Source: Hesseltinella vesiculosa
Lineage: Eukaryota > Mucoromycota > Mucoromycetes > Mucorales > Cunninghamellaceae
Direction of reading: 5' to 3'
Assembly (NCBI GenBank): GCA_002104935.1
Contig: MCGT01000007.1
Span: 744,001 to 808,000 of the forward strand
Length of the DNA stretch: 64,000 nt
A model generated the notes under the pieces. It saw only the letters and a list, made by a program, of their open reading frames with translations, ran no database searches and was not told where the DNA came from. Positions 21,429-33,997 of the stretch are shown piece by piece (the stretch's first letter is position 1; the number at the start of each line of letters is the position of its first letter). A program made the position numbers and the translations under genes.

Positions 21429-24400
21429 ATGCCAGTTGCTACAATGCCAACTATCATGCAAACAACAGATGCCAACGAAGATTCTCGCAGCACAAGCAGT
21501 ACCCTTGTCAATGGCGAACACCGCACCGACGCTGAACCAACACGAGCCAACAATACCACCAACCAGTCGGCTGTGCGTCATGGCTTTGACCAAGATGTCT
21601 TTGAAGAAGACATCATTCGCTTTCTCTACTTTTCCGAAAAACGACATGATACAAACGCCAAACCCCTTTCCATTGTCAGACCTCCCCTTCAAGATTGGGC
21701 AAGTCTTCGCTACTCTCGAAACATTTAATCTAACCTTTATTATTTTACACCATAGCGATTGCGTGAAAGAGTCAAGACTGTGTCAGGTATCACATGAGTA
21801 CAATGATGGCTTTAAAGACTGGTATGTAACCTTTTTTTTTTTTTTTATCGCTAGGTCTCTTGGTCATATGTCTGAATATCGGCACAGATCCTCCTGATGT
21901 GGTCAAAACCAACCCTTGTGCCAAACTAGAATGTTGGATCGACCCGTTTCTTGTGATCCCTCAAAAGTCGCTGGAAACAATCGGCAAGCACCTACACGTC
22001 CAGTATGAAAACATCAACAGTCGCACTCGGTTCAAACTGTCGCTGGACCCTTCCGTCGAAGAAACAAAGAAGCTCTGCTGTCAAACAAGACGCAACGCCA
22101 AAGACGAACGCATTCTCTTCCACTACAACGGTCATGGCGTACCCAAGCCAACGACGAGCGGTGAAATCTGGGTGTTCAATCGCAACTATACCCAATATAT
22201 CCCGGTATCCCTCTTTGATCTGCAATCCTGGCTCGGCTCACCCGTCATCTATGTGTGGGACTGCTCCTCCGCCGGCAACATTGTCAATGCCTTTAACCGC
22301 TTTGCCGAGCAACGAGACAATGAGGCCATGCGCCTCTCCGGCAATCAACGCCAACGCTCACCCTCTCCGCCACAACAGCCACAGGACCCCACTGCCTCGG
22401 CCACCTCGACGCCCCCGCCTGCGTCGTCTTGGCGTGACTGTATTCAGCTGGCCGCCTGTGGACCCTACGAAACCCTGCCGATGAACCCAGACCTACCAGC
22501 TGATGTTTTTACATCCTGTCTAACCACACCGATTGAAATGTCCTTGCGCTGGGTCATCATGCGCAACCCCCTGCTCACAGCCAACATCAGCATGGACATG
22601 GTGTCCAAATTGCCTGGCTGCGCAAAAGAACGTCGCACACCGCTGGGTGAGCTCAACTGGATCTTCACTGCCGTTACCGATACCATTGCCTGGTGCGTCT
22701 TGCAAGACCAGCCAGACCTGTTCAAGCGCCTGTTCCGCCAAGACCTCATGGTAGCTTCGATGTTCCGTAACTTTTTGCTGGCCGACCGCATCATGCGCTC
22801 TTACCAGTGTACGCCCATGTCTACTCCCAAACTCCCCGATACCCACGATCATCCGATTTGGCAAGCCTGGGACCTCGCCGTCGACATGTGTCTGTTCCAG
22901 CTGCCTCAGCTGCTCGCCGCCGAGAACGGCGGGCCCCCCTTCCAGTATCAGCCCAGCACCTTTTTTGCCGAACAGCTGACTGCCTTTGAAGTCTGGCTGG
23001 CCGAAGGTGCCGTCAACCCTACGATCCCTGAACAGTTGCCCATCGTGCTGCAAGTGCTGCTCAGTCAAGTCCATCGATTGCGCGCCCTGATCCTTCTCAG
23101 TCGCTTTCTGGACCTTGGTCCCTGGGCTGTCAATGCTGCCTTGTCAGTGGGCATCTTCCCGTATGTGCTCAAGCTTCTGCAGTCACCTGCCGCTGAGCTC
23201 AAGCCTGTGCTCGTGTTTATATGGGCACGCATCCTTGCCGTCGACCGATCGTGCCAGACCGACCTACTCAAGGACCATGGCTATGCCTATTTTATCAACA
23301 TCCTGACCCCCAACAACGCGATGCTCAGCATTCCACACGTATCTGAACACCGCGCAATGAGTGCCTTTATCCTGTCCGTATTCTGCACCAACTTTAGGCT
23401 GGGCCAGCAAGCCTGCCTGCGTGGCAACATGATCTCAGCCTGTCTTGCCCACGTGAAAGATCCGGACCCATTACTACGCCAATGGGTATGTCTCTGTCTT
23501 GCTCAGGTGTGGATGAACAACAGCGAAGGCAAGGCAGCCGCAGTCGCCGAAAATGGACACGAAAAGCTCTGCATCATGCTAACGGATAGCGTGCCTGAGG
23601 TGCGTGCCTCAGCCATGTATGCTCTAGGCACCTTTTTGGGCGACCTGAACAAAACCGAGCAGATCATGAATATCGAACACAATATCGCTATTGCCTCTCT
23701 CATTGCCATGGCCGATGCCTCGCCCATTGTGCGCAACGAATTTGTCATCGCACTCTCCCACATCGTACACCAAGCTGGGCCTGACAAGTTTTTGCTGGCA
23801 GCCAGCCAAACTATGGACGAGGACCAGCGCCAGCAAGCACAGCAACAGCCACATCAACGCAAACCAAATAACGGTCGTGGAGCAGTTCCAACACGCACAA
23901 TGACCGCCATGCTCACCGACTACCGAGCTTCCGTCGACCCTCACCACCAGCACCATGCTATCGGCGCCCCAGCCTCAGCCTCGGCCACGACCACAAGCTA
24001 CGAATCAGTCTATGCCGTTATTTGGAAAGCCCTGTTGAACCTGTCTGTGGATCCTTACCCAGATGTTGCCCGCTCTGCAGCAGCTGTCGTCGACCATATC
24101 AACGCCATGCTCTTGGCCACCCCCACCATAGGTGATTATGCCACACTTGTCGTTCGCGACGTGCTGAAGCAACAGCAGCCGTCGTTGACCGGTGACCATC
24201 ACGACCGCGCCGAATCGCCTGTACCGCCGACCACCTTGACCTCCACCATGCCAACGGCTGCAGTTTCGACCTTTGCTGCCAAGGCTAGCGCTGCCAAACA
24301 TGCCTCGGCTGCGCCTCCATCCCATACCCCAGTGCGACCCACCAAGCTAACTCGATCGGTGTCCTTGGCATCCACATTGCGCACCATTTACCAATTCGGC

Positions 24401-26063
24401 AATTCCCAACCTGACCCAACCTCGACCTCAGCTGTGCGACCTCACCACCAGGACCCTGCCTCGGCTGACATCGATCCCTCCTTACCTCCTGTCAGTACTT
24501 CTATTCAAGAACCTTCTTTGCCACTGGCCTCGGACTTTTTCGACTGGAGCTGTGAATACTTTACCGAGCCACAAATGCGGGCAAGTGTTTTTTTTTTTTT
24601 TTTTTTTGGACTCATATGTTCTTGTTCTAGGCTGCAGAATCGGATGAGCCTGGAAGTGTGGTGTATACCCAACGCAAATGGCGACGTAATAGAAACGAGC
24701 GGATATTGCTGGAATGCAACCAGACCAAGAGTAAAGCTGGAACCAGTCGATGGGAAGACCAGCTGATCACCATGTTCAACGAAACCGAAGCCACCCAACT
24801 TCTCTTCCACCAATACGAGCCACACCTTGTGGCTGCCGATGCCTACAATTACCTTGTGTAAGACAGAACACCCGTCTCTTTTTTTTTTATCATGCTCATA
24901 CTCTCTCTCTCCTTTCTATATGCAGCGTCTGGGATTGGAAGACGGGCACGCCGCTGAATGTGATTGACAACCACAACCCTTTCCAAAGCAGAATCACAGA
25001 TATGAAATTCATCAATGAAGACGATGTGGCCATCTTGATGACTGGATCTGGTAGGATGAATTGAAAGTCTGGCGAAATCACTGCAGTACTCAACTTCGAT
25101 TTTATTTTTTACCAACTTTGGAATAGATGATGGCGTTGTTCGGCTATACAAAGACTATGACCAAGAAAAACCAATCTTGGTCTCATCTTGGCGTGCGCTG
25201 AAGGACATGGAAAAGACGCATTCCAGACAAAGTGGTCTGGTGTGTGAATGGCACCAAGGTCGCGGTACACTCTTTACCGGTGGTGATGCCCGTCAAATCA
25301 AGGTATGGGATGCCCAACAAGAACTCTGTGTCATGGTAAGTCGAGAAAAAACCAGAGCTGATGATGGTGCTGACCCAGCCCCTTTTTTTTTGAAGGACAT
25401 TTCGACAAAATCTTCCACCTGTGTGACCAGTCTGACGAGTGATCAGATCAGTGGCAATATCTTGATTGCTGGCTTTGGTGACGGTGTGATAGGTGTGTAT
25501 GACCGACGTCTGCGCTCGACGTCAGCTCTGGTGCAACGATGGGAAGAACACCAATCTTGGGTGACTGGTATTCACCTTCAACGCGATGGTAACCGAGAAC
25601 TGATCTCAGGTGGTTATGGTGGTGACATCAAAATCTGGGACATTCGCGAATCACAGTCCATCCGTACAATCCGTGCCCATACCGATGCTGAAATGACCTC
25701 TTTGGCTGTGCATGACCACTGCCAAGTCATTGTCAGGTAAAAAAAAAAAAAAAAAGGGTAGGAGGTCTTGAGGCTAAAGCCAACTTTTTCGTACATTTGT
25801 AGTGCTGCTGATGACCAAGTGATCAAGTATTGGAATATTGATGGCACCCCCTTGACGACCGTCCGACCATCCACTGGCTTCTTGAACCAAAAGGGCCCCA
25901 CCACACGATCATTGACTTTCCATCCTAACCTGATGGTTGTAGCAGCAAGTAGTGATGATGGCAATGTTACTGTAAGTTTGAAAATCAAGGGGCTGGTAGC
26001 GTTTTAAAATATAGCTCATTTCTGACCTTTCTTTCTGTACAGCTGTATGGCCCGAGCTCATGA
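21429..26063 (+). CDS. KOG1: Kog1/Raptor, TORC1 scaffold subunit
   Basis: Nine exons (21429..21698, 21756..21786, 21855..24580, 24631..24857, 24926..25050, 25127..25335, 25396..25736, 25803..25971, 26043..26063) give 1372 residues. The Raptor N-terminal caspase-like domain is unmistakable (CLNIGTDPPDVVKTNPCAKL, ILFHYNGHGVPKPT, VIYVWDCSSAGNIV). An armadillo-type solenoid follows, with Gln/His/Ala-rich insertions, then a C-terminal seven-blade WD40 domain ending LYGPSS. It presents substrates to Tor kinase for growth control. Intron 1 (21699-21755) uses a GC donor (TGG|GCAAGT); intron 3 (24581-24630) probably does too (CGG|GCAAGT), although a GT donor 4 nt further with another acceptor also keeps frame. 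Confidence 0.96.
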
Positions 26064-26398
26064 AACCCCTCCACATTTTCTTTTTTCTGCATTCTCTGAA
26101 TTTCTGCATGCCCACTTTTCCCTTTTATTATTTTTTATTTTTACTGTCTCCTTCTTTGCTTCATGTCCAATGTATAAACTTATATTCTACCCCTTTCTCT
26201 CTCTCTCTCTCGCTATTTTTATTTACGTTTTCATCTTTGATCGGTCACCAAGGCTTGCATGTGGCAAAAAAATTGAAACCAAACAGGATCCCCAAATTTG
26301 GAAACCAGCACTTTTTCAAAGTTTCTGCGTTTTTTTATTCAATTCCGCCCATTTTTCTTCCCACTCACTCCTTCCCATTTTACTCTGTTGTTGACTTC
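26064..26398. other. Intergenic: KOG1 3' UTR and transporter promoter
   Basis: A 335-bp T/CT-rich stretch. Open frames here are low-complexity Phe/Ser/Leu readings of the CT tracts and are not taken as genes. No further feature was seen. Confidence 0.4.
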
Positions 26399-28537
26399 AT
26401 GGGAACAACGTTTCTCAAGTTGTTGTACGTTAGTCTTTACTCACTGTACGGATCTGCCATTGCGTACATTGCCATCTTTTACGATGAGGCCTTGAACTTG
26501 TCATCGCAGCAAATTGGCCTGATTCTTGCAACTCCCTATTTTATGCAGGTAAATGGAGCAAAACCAATTTTTTTTTTAAAAAAACACATTGACAATGCAG
26601 CAAAAAAAAAAAAAAAAAAAAAGACACATTGAGGATGTTGTTTCAACGCCAGGATGACATTGAATGAGGAGAGAGAGGTGAGAACGCGTCTCACTTTTTA
26701 TTTATTACTCATAGGTGATCTCCTCGCCTCTTTGGACAGGCGTCGCTGACCGATACCCTAGACGACAAGGAAGCTTGATTTCTATTTTAATTTTGGTGGG
26801 AGGCAGTAGCCTGGCAAGCTTGGTTGCCCTTGCGTCGCATGTCCATGAGTTCACACCTCAGGCTGTCTTTTTCTTGACTTTAATAGCTGCCCTCCTGTTC
26901 GCCTTTTTCGGGAATCCAGTCTGTGCACTGGTGGACAGTTTGGTGTTGAAAATTCTAGGGGAGCATAAATTACTTTATGGTATCATTTGCCCATACCCTG
27001 CAGCATATTCGACACTCACCCCTTCCTTTTTTTTATCTTCTTCTAGGCAATCAGCGTCTGTGGGGCTCTATCTCCAACGGACTCTGCATCCTCTTTGTTG
27101 GCATGATGATTGATCGATGGGGTATTGCATCGTCGTTTACTGTCTTTGTCTTTGGTATGGCGTGCCTGATTCTTCTATGTCTGTGTCACCCAGCGATGCG
27201 ATTGATGGCCTTGGACCAAGATAACCTAATCCACCAGCCGCTTCTGAGCCAAGCAACCAAGACCGGCAATTATATGTATGATCCTCAGCTACTGGACCAA
27301 GACAACGGTGACCAATCCTCGGTGGTCACCACTTCCACTTCGATGATCGACGAACCTCATCGCCGGCGCTCTTCTACGTCGCAAGTCGTCCGAAAACAGC
27401 GGCCTTCCAGGCGGGCATCCTCGGTTCTCGCCAGCAATGACAGTCATCCCCTTGACCGCCAGACCAGCATCGCCAGCCATACCAATACAGTGCTGATGGA
27501 CGAAGAAGACCAGCGACAATACCAGCACCTGATGTCCATTGCTACCAACATGACGACCACAACAACGTTTGCTGCGCTCGATGTGCAATCTATGGCCAGC
27601 ATGGTCATGTCCCATCTAGACGATGAACATCAGCTACCTCCACTGGGTCTCGCTCTTTCACATATTCCCACCATCGATACCTCCCTCGCTGCTTTCACAT
27701 CGCCGACCCCAGTGGCCAAGCAAACCCTCTTTTCTCGCCAAGTGCTTACGTTTTTGATCATGGTGCTTCTCTTTGGCTTGGCCTATGCAATGATTGGTCA
27801 ATTCCTCTTTTTGATCTACAAGAACGACATCAACATGTCGCCGAGCCTGATGGGGATAGCCGGTCCAATGGCCGGGATTGGCGAAGTCTTGACTTTTTGG
27901 TTTTCCAAATTGGTTCGTGACGAAAAAAAGGGAGGAGCGAGCCCTCAGCTCTGATCTCGTCTATTTTGTGTTAGCTCGTTGACGCTTGGGACATCCATAG
28001 CTTGATGATTGTGGTCCATGGAGGATTTGTCTTTCGTAACACGGTCTTCATGATGCTTCAACCTAACCATTTGCCCTCGATGATTTGTGCTCTGGTGTTA
28101 CAATCTTTGAATGGTAAATGGATCAATTAGGTCTGGGACGGTTGCACAGGAGGAAGAAGGGGTTGGAAAAAAAAGAGGAGAACCAGGGAAGCCAGGGAGC
28201 AAAAAAAAAAAAAAAAAAAATTCAAGGGATCTCGCAAGAAAGGTTCTCATTGAAGGGATGATCCTTTTTTTCCTCACCTCCTTCACTTTATCTAAAATTA
28301 GGATGTTGCTATGCATTGCTTTGGTCGACAGCGGTGGCACAAGTGGATGGGTACTTTGCAGACGACCAACGGGCCATGGCCCAAGGTATATTGGCAGCTT
28401 GCTTTTCGGGCCTCGGTTATGGATTAGGTTGCGTGCTCAGCGGGCTTGTTTACGACCCATTTGGTCATCAAGGCTTATTGTTGACTTCAAGCTCAGTGGC
28501 CATCATTGGCTATCTCGTTTTTGTGTTTGGAAAATAG
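26399..28537 (+). CDS. MFS_1-like membrane transporter (MFSD6 type)
   Basis: Five exons (26399..26548, 26715..26979, 27047..27912, 27975..28113, 28302..28537) give 551 residues. Hydrophobic helices are arranged as two six-helix halves. The first contains FYDEALNLSSQQIGLILATP and the loop VADRYPRRQGSLIS; the second contains GQFLFLIYKNDINMSPSLMG and GILAACFSGLGYGLGCVLSG. This is the layout of the MFS_1_like family (LacY/MFSD6 relatives). A long hydrophilic central loop (about residues 195-380) is rich in Ser, His and Arg. The substrate cannot be told from the sequence. The intron phases are consistent throughout. Confidence 0.85.
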
Positions 28538-29616
<1,079 letters not shown>

Positions 29617-29951
29617 CTCACGCCCTAGGGGGTGACCACATACGTCAAACATCTCTTTTTTGTTAGGTGCACATGCACACACGTTTTTTTCATCTCGGGC
29701 CTCCACTTTTTTTTTTCGCCTCTTCTCCCTGTGCTCCTTATCATGACCCTTTTTTTTTTTTTTTTTTTTTGATATCGTCGGGTGTCATAGACTGAGGCCA
29801 TGTTCTGCTTTAAACTCTGATCCGCCCTGTTTCGAGATATACATTTGAAACTTGGAAAAATGAAACTCCGGCCTCACGGTTTTGATTCTGACCCCGACTT
29901 TTTCATTTTTTACTTTTTTGCTGCACACTCTCTTCCCATTTAAATCGAATT
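29617..29951. other. Intergenic T-rich region
   Basis: A 335-bp gap with a T22 run near 29750-29770 and pyrimidine-rich tracts. No gene was seen. The last ~100 bases probably form the promoter and leader of the thioredoxin/F-box gene. Confidence 0.4.
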
Positions 29952-31248
29952 ATGGATCGACAATTTTTAGATGACTTTCAAACAATGACATCCACCCCTA
30001 GGAAACTGCCTTGTCAGCAACTGAAAGATATACACGTAAGGCATCTCCAGAACCATGTACAGCCCACCCACTCACCACACTTTTTTTTTTGTTTGCTCTC
30101 GACAGGGAAACGCTATCGACATGCATCAGCTGGCGACCAAATATCAACTTGTGTTTATTACAATGAAACACGATACTTGCTTAGTATGTCCCCAATTTTT
30201 ACATATCCTGAATATGTATGGATTGGATCCTGATTGCAGCACCTACAGGGATCCATTTACTCATGAACAGTGGACAATCGACGAACCTACAAAAAAGGCA
30301 AGAGGAAAAATGAATCAACATTTGGCTGACGCTTGCATAATTGATTTCGAGTAGTTTTACCACCTGCTATTGAGTAAGGATGCTTATTATGTCATACTAT
30401 GTCCAGGAAGCAACGAAACTCTCCAATTGATCCAACAAGAAACACGCTGTCAATACCCTTTTATCGACGTCGACCAAGTCAAGATGCTGGGCAACGAACT
30501 AAAATTGAACATGACCAATGACCAGCTCTGGCCAGCCATTCTCGAAGTCCAGCCTGAATCACTCGAAGTCTATCCCATCCATATTGGCCGAAGTGCTGGC
30601 CAATATCATCATCACCAGCTGTTCAACACGCTCATCAAACACCGCTGCAGCTGGGAAATGCAAGGCGCTTTGGCCTTGCGCAGTGCCGACACCAAGGTCG
30701 ATCAATTGAAACGCCGGATTATCAAGTGTGAAAAAAAAACCTTGGCCACCTGGATCCTGACCATGCCACAGCAACAAGTCGTTCTCTCGAAGAACGACGA
30801 ACCGCTCGACGACCGGCCACCCAGCCGTTCCGTGACCTTGCCACCTGAGCTGCTACACCTCGTTCTTTCCTTTTTACCTGATACCGCCTCCCTTGTACGC
30901 CTCTCCCGCGTGTCAAGAGTCTACTACATCACTGCCTGTAATATCTTGATCCAGCGACTGCGCATGAGCATGGAACGTGTCAAGCAAGCCCTGCCCACTC
31001 TCCCAGATGGCCGATCCTACTGGGACGAGGATGAGACCCACGTGTTTGACATGTACTTGGAACGCCCTCAAGACATTGGTTTCCGAACCCTACAGCACCG
31101 TGTCATGGAGTTGAAGTCTCTGGCTGAGCAGATCAGCGAATGGACCAAGCAGTGGTCTCCTCGTCGAAAAATGAACAAATCCGTCTCCTTGGCTGGCCCC
31201 AGGCTTTCTCTTCGTATGATGGTCGATCCCACCCACCGAGCCATCTAA
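29952..31248 (+). CDS. Thioredoxin-fold / F-box fusion protein
   Basis: Three exons (29952..30035, 30106..30297, 30355..31248) give 389 residues. The N-terminal half looks like an AhpC/TSA-type thioredoxin fold: YQLVFITMKHDTCLVCPQFL supplies a C-x2-C pair at the expected end of strand 1, and AYYVILCPGSNETLQLIQQE forms a later strand-helix. An F-box follows at about residues 212-255 (LPPELLHLVLSFLPDTASLV). F-boxes bind Skp1 in SCF ubiquitin ligases; the thioredoxin part could be a substrate or redox sensor. Intron 2 (30298-30354) needs a GC donor (AAG|GCAAGA) and acceptor GAGTAG, with a CTGAC branch-like site; otherwise a stop codon interrupts. The fold assignment of the N-terminus is moderate, the F-box good. 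Confidence 0.8.
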
Positions 31249-31422
31249 ACCTCTCTTCTTGTCATTGGCTGATCCTCTTTTTTGTATTTTTGTTGTCATA
31301 AAATGCATTGAAAAAAAAATAGGAGCGGCGGTCTGGGTTTTTGAGGTGGCTTTTTGCCTGCAGCCATTTTTTTCCCCTCTTTCACTTTTTTTTTTTTTTT
31401 TTTTTACATACACAACTGCCTA

Positions 31423-33059
31423 ATGATTTCAGCTTTGCAATGGATTCGCCAAGGTGTGGCGGCACAACATCCTCAAAAGTATGAATTGAACGAAGAAGAA
31501 TACGATCGTATTTCCAAGTTGGCCACCGATCAATTGGAGGACGCCCGCGAAGAGCTCAAGGCAGCCGAAGCTATGGCTGTGGACGAAAAGAAAGCCCCTG
31601 TTGCCAACAAGGACGATGAGCTTGCCGTCTACAACTTGGATGCCTATGACGATGAAGTTGAAGCTGACAAAAAGACCAAGAGTAAGACCAAGAATGCTGA
31701 CCAGCATTTTTAAAATACTAACGCCATTCACTAGAGGTAGGCATCTTTGCCAAGATCAAGGATCTTGCCTATTACGACAATGACGAAGAGGACCCTTATG
31801 TGACCATGAATGCCGATGGTGGCGATGAGGATGAAAAGACCGATTTGGAGATCATGCCTACCGACAACTTGCTGCTGTCAGCAAAGACCGAAGACGACAT
31901 CTCCCATTTGGAAGTGTACGTGTTTGAAAGCGCGCAAGAAAACCTGTACGTGCACCACGACATCATGTTGCCATCCTTCCCCCTGTGCCTGGAATGGCTT
32001 GATTTCCACTGTGGTCAAAAGGTCGGCGAAGCTACCAGCGGCAACTATGTGGCTGTCGGCACATTCGAACCTGACATTGAAATCTGGAACCTTGATCTCG
32101 TCGACGCCATGTATCCCGAAGCCATTCTCGGCCATACGGACAAGACCAAGAAAAGATCCAAAAAAGTCAATGCCAATTATCACGTCGATGCCATCATGGA
32201 TATCTCCTGGAACAAACATCACCGGTAAAAGTACACCCAAAAAAATTCGTGGGCGAAATGGTCTCATTTTTTTTTTAAATTTGTTATTAGCAACTTTATG
32301 CTTTCATCCTCGGCTGACGGTACGATCAAACTGTGGGACTTGACCACTGCCAAATGCATGCAATCGTACTCCCATCATAGTGACAAGGTGCAGTCAGTGG
32401 CATGGCACCCGACTGAGCCCACCGTCTTTATGTCCGGTTCCTATGACAAGTCGGTGTGTGTACTGGATGCGCGCTCCCCCGAACAAGTGACGCGATGGAC
32501 GCTGGACAGTGATGTGGAATCACTGCACTGGGACCCTCACCACCCCACCTGCTTCTACGTTGCTCTCGAAAACGGCTTTGTACACTACTATGACATCCAA
32601 AACAAGCAAGGCAGTGTTGGAGGCAAGCCCTTGTACATGATCCAAGCGCACGAAGGCGCCGTCAGCTCCTTTGACATCAACCCTCTGGTGCCTGGCTGCA
32701 TTGCTACTGGTGGCGTCGACAAAGCCATCAAGATCTGGAGCACCATCGACAACCGCCCAAGCATGGTCACCAGCCGCAACTTTGACCTCGGCAAGGTCTT
32801 CTGTGCCCAATTCTGCCCCGACTCCGCCTTCCAGCTCGCCGTCGCCGGCTCCAACGGCAAAATGCACATCTGGGACATCTCCTCCAACGCCGGTGTCCGT
32901 TCCACCTTCCAACATATCCAAGCTCTCCAAGGCAACCAAGGCGAAGAAAAGGCCCCCATCACTATTGCTGATAACGAAGATCCCGAAAGCGATGCTGCTG
33001 ATGAAACCATGGATGCCCAAGAGAACAGCGACTCTGACGAAGACATGGAAGAAGATTAA
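31423..33059 (+). CDS. PWP1: Pwp1, WD40 ribosome-biogenesis factor
   Basis: Three exons (31423..31681, 31735..32224, 32291..33059) give 505 residues. The N-terminus MISALQWIRQGVAAQHPQKY and the acidic stretch are characteristic of Pwp1, as is DLEIMPTDNLLLSAKTEDDI. WD repeats follow (SSSADGTIKLWDL, GSYDKSVCVLDARSPEQV, GGVDKAIKIWS, GSNGKMHIWDIS), and the C-terminus is strongly acidic. Pwp1 is nucleolar and acts in pre-rRNA processing and chromatin regulation at rDNA. AATAAA lies at 33183. The model is complete and in phase. Confidence 0.96.
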
Positions 33060-33493
33060 ACTTCTCCAGCTTCTCGATTCTTCTTATTTTACTTAATCTC
33101 CCATGATTGCATTCCCATCCATCCCTTTTTTGTTTTCTGTTTTCATTTTTTTATATATTTTCATAGATATCATGTTATTTGCAATAAAATTTATCCTTTC
33201 TGCACTGCATAGACATCTTCTGACATAATGCATTGGTGGTGCTGTCATGTGATCATTTTGCCAAAGTCGCAGGGAAAGGTTGGTCTGGGCACTTGACAGC
33301 TCTTCCTTTCAGGGAGTATTCCAGCTTGTTCACGAAAAATAATAATATAAAAACAGGAGAGAAGCAAGGGCTAGATCCAAAAATAGTTTACCATCAAGAC
33401 GAATAGAACCAAACGGAACTTTTTTTTTTTTGAAGAATTTCTACTCTGTTCCTTGTCTTTTTCTTTCTTCTTTTTATTCCTCAACCACAAGCG
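33060..33493. other. Intergenic: PWP1 3' UTR and promoter of secreted-protein gene
   Basis: A 434-bp gap. AATAAA at 33183-33188 serves PWP1. A TATA-like ATATAAAAA lies near 33345-33353, about 140 bp before the next ATG, followed by a CT-rich leader. No other feature was seen. Confidence 0.45.
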
Positions 33494-33745
33494 ATGAAAG
33501 CAATCAGCATTTGTTTTACCGTGACCCTGCTAGTAGCCCTGGCGACAGCCAATCGTCATTCACACGCGTCCCCTTCCTCCACCAGATCGCCTGAATGTCC
33601 TACCCTGGCCAAAACGTGCCCAACTCATCTTCCCGTCGGTGTCCAGTGCTTTATTGACCCTTGCCTCAAGAACAGTGATCAATGCCCTCATGGCACCGTT
33701 TGCTGTCCTGATTATCGCCGAGGCTGCGATTTCATCTGCTGTTAA
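33494..33745 (+). CDS. Small secreted cysteine-rich protein, WAP-like spacing
   Basis: A single exon encodes 83 residues. The first ~20 residues (MKAISICFTVTLLVALATA) are a clear signal peptide. The mature part has ten cysteines in the pattern C-x6-C-x9-C-x4-C-x6-C-x5-CC-x6-C-x3-CC, ending CDFICC. The spacing recalls whey-acidic-protein (four-disulfide-core) modules, which often inhibit proteases or microbes. That relation is inferred from Cys spacing only. It could equally be a lineage-specific secreted peptide. A TATA-like box and CT-rich leader upstream support a real, independently transcribed gene. No intron is needed. Confidence 0.8.
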   Translation: MKAISICFTVTLLVALATANRHSHASPSSTRSPECPTLAKTCPTHLPVGVQCFIDPCLKNSDQCPHGTVCCPDYRRGCDFICC

Positions 33746-33997
33746 ATAGGCACTTCCTCCTTTGAAAACCATCCTACCTTTCTCCACCCAGGTTTTTCCC
33801 ACGCATTTTCTTCGATCCCTTGAACTGCTCAAAATAATAAAATAAGCGTGGTGCGTGTTGTGAAAGAACAGGCTTGTTCCAAAACAGGAACCGGGCTGTG
33901 AACCCATCCTTTTTTTTACGTTTTCCACTACACCTTCTCCTTCCACCTCTACATTACTGCCAAGTTTTTTGTTGACCCACACGTTAACGATACATGT

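Noticed and set aside
22520..23074. Minus-strand 184-residue frame
   Set aside because: Antisense of the KOG1 solenoid region.
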